A stretch of 64,000 nucleotides of DNA from an uncultured Peptostreptococcaceae bacterium (GCA_910588185.1 CAJUQR010000003.1:94358-158357); one strand, 5' to 3'; positions 1 through 9,536 are shown, counted from the first letter of the stretch. Made by a program: numbers and translations. The notes: a model not told the origin generated them from the letters alone.

Positions 1-1
1 C

Positions 2-1741
2 GAGATAGTTCGGTGGATTTTTGTAGTGCTCGCTATTTTTATTTTGGTAAGAGCTATAAGGTCGCTTCTTAGGTCAAAAAATCCGGCAGAGGTTTGGGCT
101 TATATGCATTTGTGTACATATAGAACCGATGAAGAAGGACAGCTTATAGATTGTGATGAGACCAGCGTGCCTATAACTCATTGGGAGAACGTTATAGGAA
201 GGTCTAAAAGCTGCGATATTTGTGCCGGGGATGAAACTTTGTCTCGTAATCATGGCATACTTATGCGTGATACAAGAGGGAACTGGACATACAGAGATTT
301 GGGATCAAAAAATGGTACATATCTAAATGAAGATAAAGTAAGCAGCGGCAGGCAGTCAAGGCGTTCAAAAAAGAACGGAGAGATGAGCGGCGCTGTGAAT
401 GTGGAATATGGAGATGTTCTCAAAGCAGGCGCTACAGAGATGACGCTTTTGCCCATAAGTCTTGAAGAAAAAAATAATAATATAGCCATGAGAAGATCTG
501 ATACACAGTTTATGTCAGCAGGGCCATCACTTGCAGCGCTTACTCTGTTTCAGCTTCTTACAGCTTTTCAGCTTGGCATAGCTTTGGGAGAAGATTACCT
601 TGATAAAGTTTTTATCTGCATAGGCGGACTTATGGTTTTTATGTGGGTATATGTAGCAGTAATGAGAAAACTTGGTAATACTGCCTTTGAGATGGAGTCT
701 ATTGCTTTCTTTTTGACAACTTTAAGTTTGGCGGTAGTAGGTTCGTCTGCACCTGAAAGCATGTTTAAACAGTTTCTTGCGGCAGTTATGGGTGTGGTAG
801 TCATGGTAGTCATGTGCATAGTGCTGAGGAATCTTGACAGAACAAAGGCGCTTAAATGGGCTGTGCTTATAGGCGCGGTAGTGCTGCTTATTGCAAACTT
901 GGCAATAGGAACTTTTAGCTATGGAGCTAAAAACTGGCTTTCAATAGGAGGATTTTCATTCCAGCCTTCTGAAATGGTAAAAGTAGCATTTATTTGGATA
1001 GGAGCAGCTACTTTAGATGAATTGTTCCAAAAGAAAAATCTGTGGATATTCATGTTATTTTCTGCATACTGTTTCGGATGTCTTGGACTTATGGGAGACT
1101 TTGGAACTGCAATAATATTCTTTGTAACATTTTTAATAATCTCTTTCCTGAGGAGCGGCGATTTTTCAAAGTTGTTTTTGATGATAGGCGTTGCTGCTGT
1201 AGGCGGATTTATGATACTCAGATTTAAACCGTATGTAGCTCATAGATTTGAGTCTTGGGGACATGTTTGGGACGCTGCAGTTGTAGATGCAGCAGGATTT
1301 CAGCAGAGCAGAACTATGAGTGCAGCTGCCAGCGGTGGTCTGGTAGGAGTCGGCGCAGGAGAAGGCTGGCTTGAAGGCATACCTGCGGCAGATACAGATA
1401 TGGTATTCGGCATGCTTATAGAAGAGTGGGGTCTTATAATAGCTGTACTTGCGGTATTATCCATAGTTACTTTGTCATTGTTTGCATACAGATCCATACT
1501 TGCAGGCAGATCAACTTTTTATACTATAGGTGCATGTGGAGCTATGTCTATGTTTATATTCCAAACCATGCTTAATGTATTTGGATGTGTGGATTTGTTC
1601 CCGTTTACAGGAGTGACATTCCCATTTGTATCTAATGGAGGAACCAGTATGACAGTATCGTGGGCGCTTCTTGCATTTTTAAAAGCGGCTGATACTAGGG
1701 AAAGAGCCAGCATAGCTGTAAAGGCAGGTGGTAGATCATGA
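2..1741 (+). CDS. FHA domain-FtsW/RodA/SpoVE family fusion protein, 5'-truncated by window edge
   Basis: Predicted lipid II polymerase (SEDS family glycosyltransferase) of the cytoplasmic membrane with an N-terminal cytosolic FHA domain. The reading frame stays open to base 2 and encodes a hydrophobic segment ahead of the first internal GTG at 26, so the true start lies outside the window. After this first membrane helix comes an FHA domain (about residues 45-115 counted from the GTG) with the motifs GRSKSCD, SRNH and GSKNGTYLN expected for phosphothreonine binding. From about residue 165 onward there are some ten hydrophobic segments and the SEDS signatures PSEMVK, GDFG and GGTS. It overlaps the PBP gene by 4 bp (ATGA), the usual SEDS-PBP pairing. 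The FHA domain suggests input from a Ser/Thr kinase encoded upstream; that part is inference. Confidence 0.9.
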   Translation, partial: EIVRWIFVVLAIFILVRAIRSLLRSKNPAEVWAYMHLCTYRTDEEGQLIDCDETSVPITHWENVIGRSKSCDICAGDETLSRNHGILMRDTRGNWTYRDLGSKNGTYLNEDKVSSGRQSRRSKKNGEMSGAVNVEYGDVLKAGATEMTLLPISLEEKNNNIAMRRSDTQFMSAGPSLAALTLFQLLTAFQLGIALGEDYLDKVFICIGGLMVFMWVYVAVMRKLGNTAFEMESIAFFLTTLSLAVVGSSAPESMFKQFLAAVMGVVVMVVMCIVLRNLDRTKALKWAVLIGAVVLLIANLAIGTFSYGAKNWLSIGGFSFQPSEMVKVAFIWIGAATLDELFQKKNLWIFMLFSAYCFGCLGLMGDFGTAIIFFVTFLIISFLRSGDFSKLFLMIGVAAVGGFMILRFKPYVAHRFESWGHVWDAAVVDAAGFQQSRTMSAAASGGLVGVGAGEGWLEGIPAADTDMVFGMLIEEWGLIIAVLAVLSIVTLSLFAYRSILAGRSTFYTIGACGAMSMFIFQTMLNVFGCVDLFPFTGVTFPFVSNGGTSMTVSWALLAFLKAADTRERASIAVKAGGRS

Positions 1742-3045
1742 AAAAACTTGAAGGAAGAGCTTTGATGTGTATAGCCCTTGCGGCAGTTTTGATAATCGGA
1801 CTTTGTGTGTTTGTAGGAAGATTGATAGTTAATGGCAGTGACTGGGCATCTTTTTATGCCAATGCACATGTATACAGCGGAGGTAAGCTGGCAGTCGGCG
1901 CTGTTTATGACAGAAACGGTACTGTTCTTTTGGAAAATGATGAGAACGGACCTCATTACAATCCTGATTCAGGTATAAGAAAAGGTACTGTTCATGTGGT
2001 AGGAGATAAGTATCAAAACATTTCTACAGCTGTTAATTACGCTTTTAGAAGCAAAATTATAGGATATAATATAGTTACAGGAACAAAGGGAATACTTTTT
2101 GGATCAGGACGAGAGATAAAGCTGACTATAGATGCTGATATTTCAAAAGTGGCATATGAAGCCCTTGGATATAAAAATGGGCTGGTAGGTGTGTATAACT
2201 GGAAAACCGGTGAAGTAATATGCATGACCAGCAAACCGACTTTGGATCCTGAAGAGGATGAAGCGTCAGGTGATAAAGAATCAGGTACTTATATAAATAA
2301 AGTACTTGCATCAGCTGATACTCCCGGTTCTATATTTAAACTTGTGACCACAAAAGCAGCCATTGAGAATATAAGTAGTATAGATGATTGGTCTTTTTCT
2401 TGTACAGGAAGTCATGTCATTGATGGAGAGAAGATAACATGTCCAAGTGTTCATGGAAGAGTAGATATTTATAGCGCTCTTTCAAAATCGTGTAACTGTG
2501 CTTACGCATCACTTGCAGTTGAGCTTGGAAGCGACCTTATGGAAAAGACAGTTAAAGATCTGGGATTAACTTCTTCATATGATTTGAATGGAATTAAAAG
2601 CAGAGAAGGAAGTTTTACTTTTGACACTTATAATTATAACCTTGGATGGGCAGGCATAGGGCAGTTTGAGGATCAGGTTAACCCGATGTCGATGATGGTA
2701 TATATGGGAGCAATTGCCGGAGGCGGCGAAGCGGCAGAACCATATATAATTATGGGCAGTGATACTAAAAATACTGAATTGCTTAAAAGTGACACGGCGG
2801 CGAAACTTAAAGAAATGATGAGAAATAACGTAATGTCCAATTATGGCGATGGCAATTATCCAGGGCTTGAGCTTCACGCCAAGTCAGGAACTGCAGAAGG
2901 CGCTAAAGGAACTGTTCCGGACGCATGGTTTTGCGGATTTTCAGGAGACTATGCCTTTATAGTATGCGTGGAAAACGGCGGATATGGCTCATCAGTTGCC
3001 GGACCTATAGCAAACAAAGTGTTGCAGGCATTAAAGGCAAAGTAG
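1738..3045 (+). CDS. Penicillin-binding protein, class B-like transpeptidase
   Basis: Peptidoglycan D,D-transpeptidase, probable partner of the FHA-FtsW protein with which it overlaps by 4 bp. It is a 435-aa protein with one N-terminal membrane helix (residues 8-31) and an extracellular transpeptidase domain. The three active-site motifs are visible: SIFK (nucleophile Ser198, Lys201), SCN (251-253) and KSGT (382-385). It lacks PASTA repeats and is shorter than FtsI or SpoVD, resembling the PbpA-type proteins found beside FtsW/RodA and FHA/kinase genes in clostridia. Whether it acts in elongation, division or spore formation cannot be told from sequence. Confidence 0.92.
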   Translation: MKKLEGRALMCIALAAVLIIGLCVFVGRLIVNGSDWASFYANAHVYSGGKLAVGAVYDRNGTVLLENDENGPHYNPDSGIRKGTVHVVGDKYQNISTAVNYAFRSKIIGYNIVTGTKGILFGSGREIKLTIDADISKVAYEALGYKNGLVGVYNWKTGEVICMTSKPTLDPEEDEASGDKESGTYINKVLASADTPGSIFKLVTTKAAIENISSIDDWSFSCTGSHVIDGEKITCPSVHGRVDIYSALSKSCNCAYASLAVELGSDLMEKTVKDLGLTSSYDLNGIKSREGSFTFDTYNYNLGWAGIGQFEDQVNPMSMMVYMGAIAGGGEAAEPYIIMGSDTKNTELLKSDTAAKLKEMMRNNVMSNYGDGNYPGLELHAKSGTAEGAKGTVPDAWFCGFSGDYAFIVCVENGGYGSSVAGPIANKVLQALKAK

Positions 3046-3093
3046 GACTTTATTATAGTAATTAACAAATTAAGAATTTTGTAAGAAACAAAT

Positions 3094-3117
3094 GGGCTCT
3101 TTTGTAAAAATGAGCCC
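3094..3117 (+). terminator. Possible terminator after the PBP gene
   Basis: GGGCTC (3094-3099) pairs with GAGCCC (3112-3117), and the stem is extended by TTTT/AAAA inside. The following sequence is only weakly T-rich (TTAATATA), so termination may be inefficient. Confidence 0.45.
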
Positions 3118-3156
3118 TTAATATATAGTCATAAGGCGAAAGGAGAAGCAAAATAG

Positions 3157-3870
3157 ATGGATAATGTTCAGAAAATCAACATTATGGTCTGTGATGATGA
3201 TAAGGAGATAGCAGGTGCTATTGAAATTTATTTGCGTAACGAGGGGTATAACGTATATAAAGCCTTTAATGGAGCAGAGGCTCTTGAGATCGCGAGGAGA
3301 GAAAATCTGCACCTTATAATCATGGACGTGATGATGCCTAAGATGGACGGAATTCAGGCAACGATGAAAATTCGAGAGGAAAAGAACATTCCCATAATAA
3401 TGCTTTCCGCAAAGTCTGAGGACTACGACAAAATTACGGGTCTTAATGTCGGTGCCGACGATTATGTAACAAAGCCTTTTAATCCGCTTGAGCTTATAGC
3501 CAGAGTAAAGTCACAGCTTAGAAGGTATGTGAATCTGGGAAGTATGGCGGGAAGCTTATCTCAATCAGGTGTTTACAAATCAGGGGGATTGATTGTGGAC
3601 GATAATGAAAAGAGTATTACGCTTGACGGCGAGCAGGTTATAGTAACACCAATTGAGTTTGGAATTTTAAAATTGCTTACAGAAAATGCAGGTCGTGTAT
3701 ATAGCATTGAACAGATATATGAGGCCGTTTGGAACGAGCCTGCTTACAGCCCAGAAAACACTGTGGCAGTTCATATAAGAAGAATACGTGAAAAGATAGA
3801 GATAGACCCGAAGAACCCTAGATATTTAAAGGTGGTGTGGGGAATTGGATACAAAATTGAAAAATTCTAA
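3157..3870 (+). CDS. OmpR/PhoB-family response regulator
   Basis: DNA-binding response regulator of 237 aa. The receiver domain (about 1-125) has the acidic pocket CDDD at 12-15, the phospho-acceptor Asp57 in IIMDVMMPKMDG, and the conserved Lys in YVTKPFNP. A winged-helix DNA-binding domain follows (about 145-237; EFGILKLL, VHIRRIREKIE). It overlaps the downstream histidine kinase by 26 bp, so the two form one system. The closest named relatives by general pattern are VanR-like regulators; the target genes are unknown. A good RBS (AGGAGAAG) lies 8 bp upstream of the ATG. Confidence 0.95.
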   Translation: MDNVQKINIMVCDDDKEIAGAIEIYLRNEGYNVYKAFNGAEALEIARRENLHLIIMDVMMPKMDGIQATMKIREEKNIPIIMLSAKSEDYDKITGLNVGADDYVTKPFNPLELIARVKSQLRRYVNLGSMAGSLSQSGVYKSGGLIVDDNEKSITLDGEQVIVTPIEFGILKLLTENAGRVYSIEQIYEAVWNEPAYSPENTVAVHIRRIREKIEIDPKNPRYLKVVWGIGYKIEKF

Positions 3871-5503
3871 AGGACAAAGCATCTTATTCGGATCTTTATT
3901 CAGTATTGAGATCATCACGATATGTATATTAGCTGTTGCTGCCAGTATATTTGCTGCTATGGACACTATGTCGTGGGCGAAAGATTTGACTCCTAATCAG
4001 ACCGACGAATGGTATAATCCTTATAGCGGTAATATTATTGACGTCGAAAGATATGAAAGCTTACAAAATAATATAGGTATAGGCGGCATAGTTATGGTAG
4101 TCTTTGCGATAGGATTATTTGTACTGCTGGCCGTAATGGTTGGACGCAATAAAACTGATGATACAGGCAAAGTTTATCTAAATTGGTTTGACAGGATATG
4201 GAGTGAACTTCAGATTGTAGGCTTTATATTGTCAGCCGCATGGGCAGTTTCCGTGATAAAGATTTTATATGAGATATGGATGAGGGGAGATTATCTTGGA
4301 ATATGGGAGAACACATCAGAAAACATTTCATATTATTCCGGACTGCTGACCAAAGAAATAGAGATGACATATTGTGTAACTGCATTGGTTGTCAGCTGTT
4401 TTATGGCGCTTCTGTGCGCATTGTCTTTGATTAAGAAGATTAAACTTAGACAGTTTTGGGAGAAATCATTGCTTGGGGGAGCATTCCTGGCTGTTTACAG
4501 AAGTATTAAGGGAAGCGACAAGACGCTTTTAAAAGTGTTGATAGTAGTTATTGCAGCAGCATTTTTAGCAGCGACATGGATAGGCCTTCCGGTGGTTATT
4601 GTTTTAGCTCTGGTATTTTTGCCTAATGTGGTAAGAAAGTTTACTGAAATTAAAAAAGGTGTAGAAGAAGTAAAAAATGGAAATTTAACATATAAGATTC
4701 CTGTTGAAGAAGATATAAAAGGAATAAAAGGTGAGTTTGACAGACTGGCATCGGATATTAATGATATATCGCAGGCATCAAATATTGCAGTGCAAAATGA
4801 GATTAAAAATCAGAGGATGAAGACTGATCTTATTTCAAATGTTTCTCATGATTTGAAAACTCCTCTTACTTCTATGATATCCTATATTGATTTGATGAAG
4901 CAAGAGGGACTTGATAGTCCCAATGCACCTGAGTACTTGGATATAATAGATAATAAGACACAGAGACTTAAAAATTTGACAGAAAACCTGTTCGAAGCAG
5001 CAAAGGCTTCATCGGGTGCTATACCTGTAAATATGGAATCTATTGATTTGGCGTCACTTCTTACTCAAAGTCTTGCAGAAATGGATGAGAAGCTCAGTCA
5101 AAAAGGCTTAGACATACAGCTTCACAATAATTGTGAGGACACTCATATTATGGCTGACGGACAGCTTATGTGGAGAGTTATAGAAAATCTGCTGGGAAAC
5201 ATTTCAAAGTATGCAATGGATAACAGCAGAGTATATATAAACATTGATGAGATAGATGGTCAATCAGAAGTAAGCACAGGACAAATCATTTTAGCTATAA
5301 AAAACATTTCAAAGGATCCTCTTAATATTTCCGCAGATGAACTTATGGAAAGATTTAAAAGAGGGGATGAATCAAGAAATACTGAAGGCAGCGGTCTTGG
5401 CCTTGCCATAGCTAAGGATTTGGTTAAATTAATGGAAGGTGTTTTTGAGATTACTATAGACGGAGATTTATTCAAAGCTACGGTAATGATGAAAAAAGCA
5501 TAA
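3845..5503 (+). CDS. Sensor histidine kinase
   Basis: Membrane sensor kinase of 552 aa that phosphorylates the overlapping response regulator. It starts with TTG; that start keeps the 26-bp overlap and is preceded by a G-rich GTGGGG. Membrane segments lie near 17-38, 80-100, 125-145, 176-196 and 228-262. A HAMP-like linker (266-310) precedes the HisKA motif SHDLKTP (phospho-acceptor His335) and an HATPase_c domain with N box ENLLGNISKYA and G box GSGLGLAI. The multi-pass sensor half has no recognisable ligand-binding domain; VanS-like kinases that sense envelope stress or antibiotics are the nearest pattern. The signal is unknown. Confidence 0.93.
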   Translation: MDTKLKNSKGQSILFGSLFSIEIITICILAVAASIFAAMDTMSWAKDLTPNQTDEWYNPYSGNIIDVERYESLQNNIGIGGIVMVVFAIGLFVLLAVMVGRNKTDDTGKVYLNWFDRIWSELQIVGFILSAAWAVSVIKILYEIWMRGDYLGIWENTSENISYYSGLLTKEIEMTYCVTALVVSCFMALLCALSLIKKIKLRQFWEKSLLGGAFLAVYRSIKGSDKTLLKVLIVVIAAAFLAATWIGLPVVIVLALVFLPNVVRKFTEIKKGVEEVKNGNLTYKIPVEEDIKGIKGEFDRLASDINDISQASNIAVQNEIKNQRMKTDLISNVSHDLKTPLTSMISYIDLMKQEGLDSPNAPEYLDIIDNKTQRLKNLTENLFEAAKASSGAIPVNMESIDLASLLTQSLAEMDEKLSQKGLDIQLHNNCEDTHIMADGQLMWRVIENLLGNISKYAMDNSRVYINIDEIDGQSEVSTGQIILAIKNISKDPLNISADELMERFKRGDESRNTEGSGLGLAIAKDLVKLMEGVFEITIDGDLFKATVMMKKA

Positions 5504-5538
5504 TAGTTTAGTACCAAATTTATATATTAGAGAATAGG

Positions 5539-5568
5539 ACCGGCATATTTTTGCCGGTTTTATTCTTT
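5539..5568 (+). terminator. Rho-independent terminator after the two-component system
   Basis: ACCGGCA (5539-5545) pairs with TGCCGGT (5552-5558) and is followed by TTTATTCTTTTTT. Confidence 0.85.
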
Positions 5569-5584
5569 TTTAACATATTCTTGA

Positions 5585-5613
5585 TTGAACAATGACAAAA
5601 GCAGTGATATAAT
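5585..5613 (+). promoter_or_regulatory. Sigma-A promoter of the hydrogenase gene
   Basis: TTGAAC (5585-5590), 17-bp spacer, TATAAT (5608-5613). It sits about 50 bp before the hydrogenase start and behind a terminator, so the gene is probably monocistronic. Confidence 0.75.
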
Positions 5614-5663
5614 TCATTAGTATATTTCTTTGAATACTGAATACAGAAAGAGGAGATAAGCGA

Positions 5664-7103
5664 TTGAAACTATTTGATAACAAAGTACAAGAAACTAAAT
5701 ACAAAGTACTTCGGGAGGTTGCATATCAGACATGGAGAGGAAATGATGTGTTTGCTGAATTTAATGAAATTGCCAATAATGTAATTCCAAAGGATCAGCC
5801 GCCTCAAACATGTTGTATATATAAAGACAGAGCTGTAGTGGCAGAAAGAATCAGACTTGCAGTAGGAGGAAGCAAAAATAATCCTAACATCGTACAGGTA
5901 ATTGATATTGCATGTGATGAATGTCCGGAAGCAGGATATGTGGTTACAGACTTATGCAGAGGATGTCTTGCACATAGCTGTGTAGAGTCGTGTAAGAGAA
6001 ATGCTATAGTGATAGATTCACATCAGCATGCACATATAGATAAGAGCAAATGTGTAGAATGCGGCAAGTGTGCAAATGCATGTCAGTATAGCGCCATACA
6101 TAATTTTCAGAGACCATGTGAAAGAGCATGTAAGGTAAATGCCATCTCTATGGGACCGGGCGGTGAAGCTACTATAGACTATGAAAAATGTATAGACTGC
6201 GGAGCTTGTGTATATCATTGCCCATTCGGAGCTACTGTTGACGTTTCCAGTATAGTGAGCGTAATAAACGAGATACAAAAAGCTGAGGAAAATTGTGAAA
6301 AAGATAAAATGATTGCAATTGTAGCTCCATCTATAGCCAGCCAATTCTTATATGCTTCCTTAGGACAAGTGATAACAGGCATAAGAGAGCTTGGATTTTC
6401 AGAAGTACTTGAAGTGGCAGTAGGAGCTGAAATGGTTGCATATAAAGAAGCTCTGGAGCTCAAAGAAAAAGGCTTTTTAACGTCGTCATGCTGTCCGGCT
6501 TTTGTTGAATACATAGAAAGCAAGCATCCGGACATGGCAAAGCATATATCACATAATTTGTCACCTATGGCAGAGCTTGCAAAGCATATAAAGGAAAGTA
6601 AGCCGGATTCTGTAGTTGTTTTTATAGGTCCCTGCATAGCAAAAAAGGCAGAGGTCAGAAAGGAAAGCGTAAGCAAGTATGTAGATTATGCTATAACTTT
6701 TGAAGAGTTACAGGCGTTGTTTGACAGCAAGGATATAGTGCTTAGCAAACTGAGCTGGACAGAATGGAATCAGGCCTCTTATTATGGCAGGATGTTCGCA
6801 AGGAGCGGAGGAGTGGCTGCTGCAGTTGAGCAAGTTCTAAAAGAGTTGAAAGAGGAAGATTTTGAATTTAATCCTGTAGTCTGCGATGGTATTGATAAAT
6901 GCAAAGTCGCATTGCTAAAAGCGTCAAAGGGAGTGCTGCCAAATAACTTTATCGAAGGAATGGCATGCGTAGGAGGCTGTATAGGAGGAAGCGGCAATCC
7001 TGCAAGGCACCAGGATACTCCTGAACAGATGGAAGACCATATTGAAGATGCGATAACTACGGAAATGCTGCCAAATGTGAAGAAGAACATAAATAGAGTT
7101 TAA
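5664..7103 (+). CDS. Monomeric [FeFe]-hydrogenase (ferredoxin-type, group B-like)
   Basis: Iron-only hydrogenase expected to reduce protons with ferredoxin electrons (or take up H2) in the cytoplasm. The 479-aa protein begins with a Cys-rich ferredoxin-like half: CRGC-C-C (98-110), CVECGKCANAC (130-140), CERAC (152-156) and CIDCGACVYHC (176-186). The H-cluster domain carries TSSCCPAF (273-280), GPCIAKK (322-328) and MACVGGCIGG (433-442), variants of the L1, L2 and L3 motifs. The L1/L2 forms and the lack of NADH-binding partners fit the stand-alone group B enzymes of clostridia rather than the bifurcating HydABC complex. The TTG start has an AGGAGATAAG RBS. Maturases HydEFG are not in the window. 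Confidence 0.93.
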   Translation: MKLFDNKVQETKYKVLREVAYQTWRGNDVFAEFNEIANNVIPKDQPPQTCCIYKDRAVVAERIRLAVGGSKNNPNIVQVIDIACDECPEAGYVVTDLCRGCLAHSCVESCKRNAIVIDSHQHAHIDKSKCVECGKCANACQYSAIHNFQRPCERACKVNAISMGPGGEATIDYEKCIDCGACVYHCPFGATVDVSSIVSVINEIQKAEENCEKDKMIAIVAPSIASQFLYASLGQVITGIRELGFSEVLEVAVGAEMVAYKEALELKEKGFLTSSCCPAFVEYIESKHPDMAKHISHNLSPMAELAKHIKESKPDSVVVFIGPCIAKKAEVRKESVSKYVDYAITFEELQALFDSKDIVLSKLSWTEWNQASYYGRMFARSGGVAAAVEQVLKELKEEDFEFNPVVCDGIDKCKVALLKASKGVLPNNFIEGMACVGGCIGGSGNPARHQDTPEQMEDHIEDAITTEMLPNVKKNINRV

Positions 7104-7131
7104 GGAGAAAACCTTAGAGAATATTAAGAAA

Positions 7132-7169
7132 GCCTAAATTTCCTGCGGGAGATTTAGGCTTATTTATTG
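7132..7169 (+). terminator. Terminator of the hydrogenase gene
   Basis: GCCTAAAT (7132-7139) pairs with ATTTAGGC (7152-7159), followed by TTATTTATTG. Confidence 0.75.
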
Positions 7170-7198
7170 TAAAGAAAAACCACCGGCTATGCCGGTGG
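7170..7198 (-). terminator. Terminator of gpmI (minus strand)
   Basis: CCACCGGC (7180-7187) pairs with GCCGGTGG (7191-7198). On the minus strand the stem is followed by GTTTTTCTTT, fitting the end of gpmI at 7217. Confidence 0.8.
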
Positions 7199-7216
7199 AT
7201 TATTATCAATAAAAAG

Positions 7217-8734
7217 TTATACCAGAGGTTTGCCTGTCATTTCAGGAGGAACGGGAATTCCCATTAGTTTCAGCATGGTAGGCGCTATATCACATAGTTT
7301 CCCGTCGTCTTTAAAGGATGAAACAGGCATGTTTGATATATGAACCAGAGGGACAGGATTAAGAGAATGAGCAGTTATAGGACTGCCGTCCTCGTTTATC
7401 ATATCGTCAGCATTGCCATGATCGGCAGTGAGCAAAATTTGCCCGTCGGACTCAAGTATGGCCTCTGCAATTTTGCCTACACATTTATCCACAGCTTCAA
7501 TTGCTTTTACAGCGGCATCAAATATTCCTGTATGACCGACCATATCAGCATTTGCAAAGTTGAGTATTATACAATCGTATTTTAATGATTTTATCTCTTC
7601 TATTACTTTTTCAGTCACTTGATAGGCGCTCATCTCAGGCTGCATATCATAAGTCGCTACTTTTGGGGATGGGATTAGTATGCGGTCCTCCAGAGTGTTG
7701 GGTTTTTCTACTCCTCCGTTAAAAAAGAAAGTTACATGGGCATATTTTTCTGTTTCAGCTATTCTCAGCTGATGAAGTCCGAGAGAAGATAAATATTCTC
7801 CTAAAGTATTGGTTATTACGGCAGGAGGGAATGCAACTTCAACATTAGGCATTGAAGCATCATATTGAGTCATGCACACATATTTGATATTTGATACTTC
7901 TTTTTTTCTTTCAAATCCGTCGAATGCAGAATCAACGAAGCATCTTGTTATTTCCCGTGCTCTGTCCGGTCTGAAATTGCAGAATATTATACTGTCGCCA
8001 TCTTTTACTGTGGCGTCTTTGCCGCAAACTGTAGGGATGATAAACTCATCGGTTTCACCTGAATCATAGGCATATTTAACAGCTTCGAGGGCGGAGCTGG
8101 CTTGTCTTCCAACTCCCAGTGTCAGAGCATCGTATGCAAGCTTTACTCTTTCCCATCTTTTATCTCTGTCCATAGCATAGTATCTGCCTGAAACTATACC
8201 TATCTGTGCATTTGGCATATCAGAGAGAAATTTTTCCATTTGTTCTATGTATGTTATCCCTGATTTAGGAGGTACATCTCGCCCGTCCATGAAACAGTGA
8301 ATATATATATGAGGCAAATCATTTGCAGCAGCCAAAGAAACAGCCGCCTTTATATGCTCTATGTGACTGTGAACGCCTCCGTCAGAAAGCAGACCCATTA
8401 TATGTAAGGCTGTGTTTTTTGATTTTGCTTGGTTTATCGCACTGAGGAGAGCAGAATTGCCGTTAAAAATCCCATCGTCAATAGCCTTGCTGATTCGTGT
8501 AAGCTCTTGATATACAATTCTTCCTGCGCCTATGTTCAAATGTCCCACTTCAGAATTGCCCATTTGGCCGTCAGGAAGACCTACAGCCATGCCGCTTGCC
8601 AAGAGGGAAGTGTTTGGATATATGCTGAAAATTCTATCTAAGTTTGGTGTGCTGGCTTTGGCTATAGCGTTTCCATAAGTTTCTTGGTTGAGACCAAAAC
8701 CATCCAGTATCATAAGCATAAAATTTTTTTTCAT
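7217..8734 (-). CDS. gpmI: 2,3-bisphosphoglycerate-independent phosphoglycerate mutase
   Basis: Glycolytic and gluconeogenic enzyme interconverting 3- and 2-phosphoglycerate through a phosphoserine intermediate, with two Mn2+ ions. The frame could open at 8821, but the ATG at 8734 has a strong AAAGGAG RBS and gives the family-typical 505 aa beginning MKKNFMLMILDGFG. Visible motifs are the N-terminal metal-binding DGFG, the nucleophile Ser in GQMGNSEVGH, HSHIEH, GRDVPP, RPDRAREI and the C-terminal TADHGNADDM. It stands alone here, away from the gapA-pgk-tpi-eno cluster it often belongs to. Terminator at 7170-7198. Confidence 0.97.
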   Translation of the reverse strand: MKKNFMLMILDGFGLNQETYGNAIAKASTPNLDRIFSIYPNTSLLASGMAVGLPDGQMGNSEVGHLNIGAGRIVYQELTRISKAIDDGIFNGNSALLSAINQAKSKNTALHIMGLLSDGGVHSHIEHIKAAVSLAAANDLPHIYIHCFMDGRDVPPKSGITYIEQMEKFLSDMPNAQIGIVSGRYYAMDRDKRWERVKLAYDALTLGVGRQASSALEAVKYAYDSGETDEFIIPTVCGKDATVKDGDSIIFCNFRPDRAREITRCFVDSAFDGFERKKEVSNIKYVCMTQYDASMPNVEVAFPPAVITNTLGEYLSSLGLHQLRIAETEKYAHVTFFFNGGVEKPNTLEDRILIPSPKVATYDMQPEMSAYQVTEKVIEEIKSLKYDCIILNFANADMVGHTGIFDAAVKAIEAVDKCVGKIAEAILESDGQILLTADHGNADDMINEDGSPITAHSLNPVPLVHISNMPVSSFKDDGKLCDIAPTMLKLMGIPVPPEMTGKPLV

Positions 8735-8808
8735 TTTTTCTCCTTTCGGAGCTTTCAAATTTAGCTCGTCAACATGAATATACCACAATTTAGCCGTCAT
8801 TAAAAGAG

Positions 8809-8838
8809 TTGAGCAAATCAAATAATCTGTGTTACAAT
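8809..8838 (+). promoter_or_regulatory. Probable promoter of the PP-loop ATPase-addA operon
   Basis: TTGAGC (8809-8814), 18-bp spacer, TACAAT (8833-8838), about 30 bp before the ATG at 8868. Confidence 0.6.
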
Positions 8839-8867
8839 AAAACGAAGTAAAGTTTGGAGAAATTTAT

Positions 8868-9515
8868 ATGAAATTTGTGATGTCGTATAGCTGCGGTAAA
8901 GACAGTACTTTGGCTTTGCATAAGATGATTGAGATGGGCGGGGAGCCTGTAGGCCTGATAGTGATGGTCAATAAAGATGTGGAGCGGTCGTTTTTTCACG
9001 GAGCAGATTATAAGATGCTTGAGAGTTATTCGGAATGCTTGAATATACCCATAAATTCCGTGCCTGCTATTGGAGAAATGTATCACATAAAAATGGAGGA
9101 AGCTTTAAGAAAAGCTAAAAGCATAGGAGCTGAATTTGCTTGTTTTGGTGATATAGATATAGAGGACAATAGGGCGTGGTGTGAGCAAAGATGCAAAGAA
9201 ACAGGTCTTGGAGCCGTATTCCCTCTGTGGCACAATGATAGATCAGATAACGTTAAAGAACTAATAGATTTAGGATATAAATGCCTGATAAAATCTATAA
9301 ATAACACTCTTCTGCCAAAATCTTTACTGGGAAGAATTATAGATTATGATGTTGTGGAAATTATGAAACAGCATGGAATAGATATATGCGGAGAAAATGG
9401 AGAGTATCATACTCTTGTAGTAGATGGCCCGATTTTTAAAAGTTCTATCAGGTATAAAACAGGAGATATATTGGATTTTGGAGATTACTCCGTAATAGAG
9501 GTTGATTGCATATAA
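8868..9515 (+). CDS. PP-loop ATP pyrophosphatase, diphthine-ammonia ligase-like (DUF71)
   Basis: Protein of 215 aa of the adenine-nucleotide alpha-hydrolase superfamily. The N-terminal PP-loop SCGKDSTLALHKM (9-21) is the ATP-adenylating motif. The C-terminal part (ENGEYHTLVVDGPIF) matches the DUF71/Dph6-like family. In eukaryotes and archaea Dph6 makes diphthamide on EF2, but bacteria lack diphthamide, so the bacterial substrate is unknown; an amide- or ammonia-ligase reaction on a small molecule is possible. First gene of an apparent operon with the TfoX-like gene and addA. RBS TTGGAGA. Confidence 0.85.
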   Translation: MKFVMSYSCGKDSTLALHKMIEMGGEPVGLIVMVNKDVERSFFHGADYKMLESYSECLNIPINSVPAIGEMYHIKMEEALRKAKSIGAEFACFGDIDIEDNRAWCEQRCKETGLGAVFPLWHNDRSDNVKELIDLGYKCLIKSINNTLLPKSLLGRIIDYDVVEIMKQHGIDICGENGEYHTLVVDGPIFKSSIRYKTGDILDFGDYSVIEVDCI

Positions 9516-9536
9516 CATTATGAAAGGAATTTGGAC

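Noticed and set aside
5260..5517. 85-codon minus-strand ORF at the end of the histidine kinase gene
   Set aside because: Antisense shadow of a conserved ATPase domain, no RBS.
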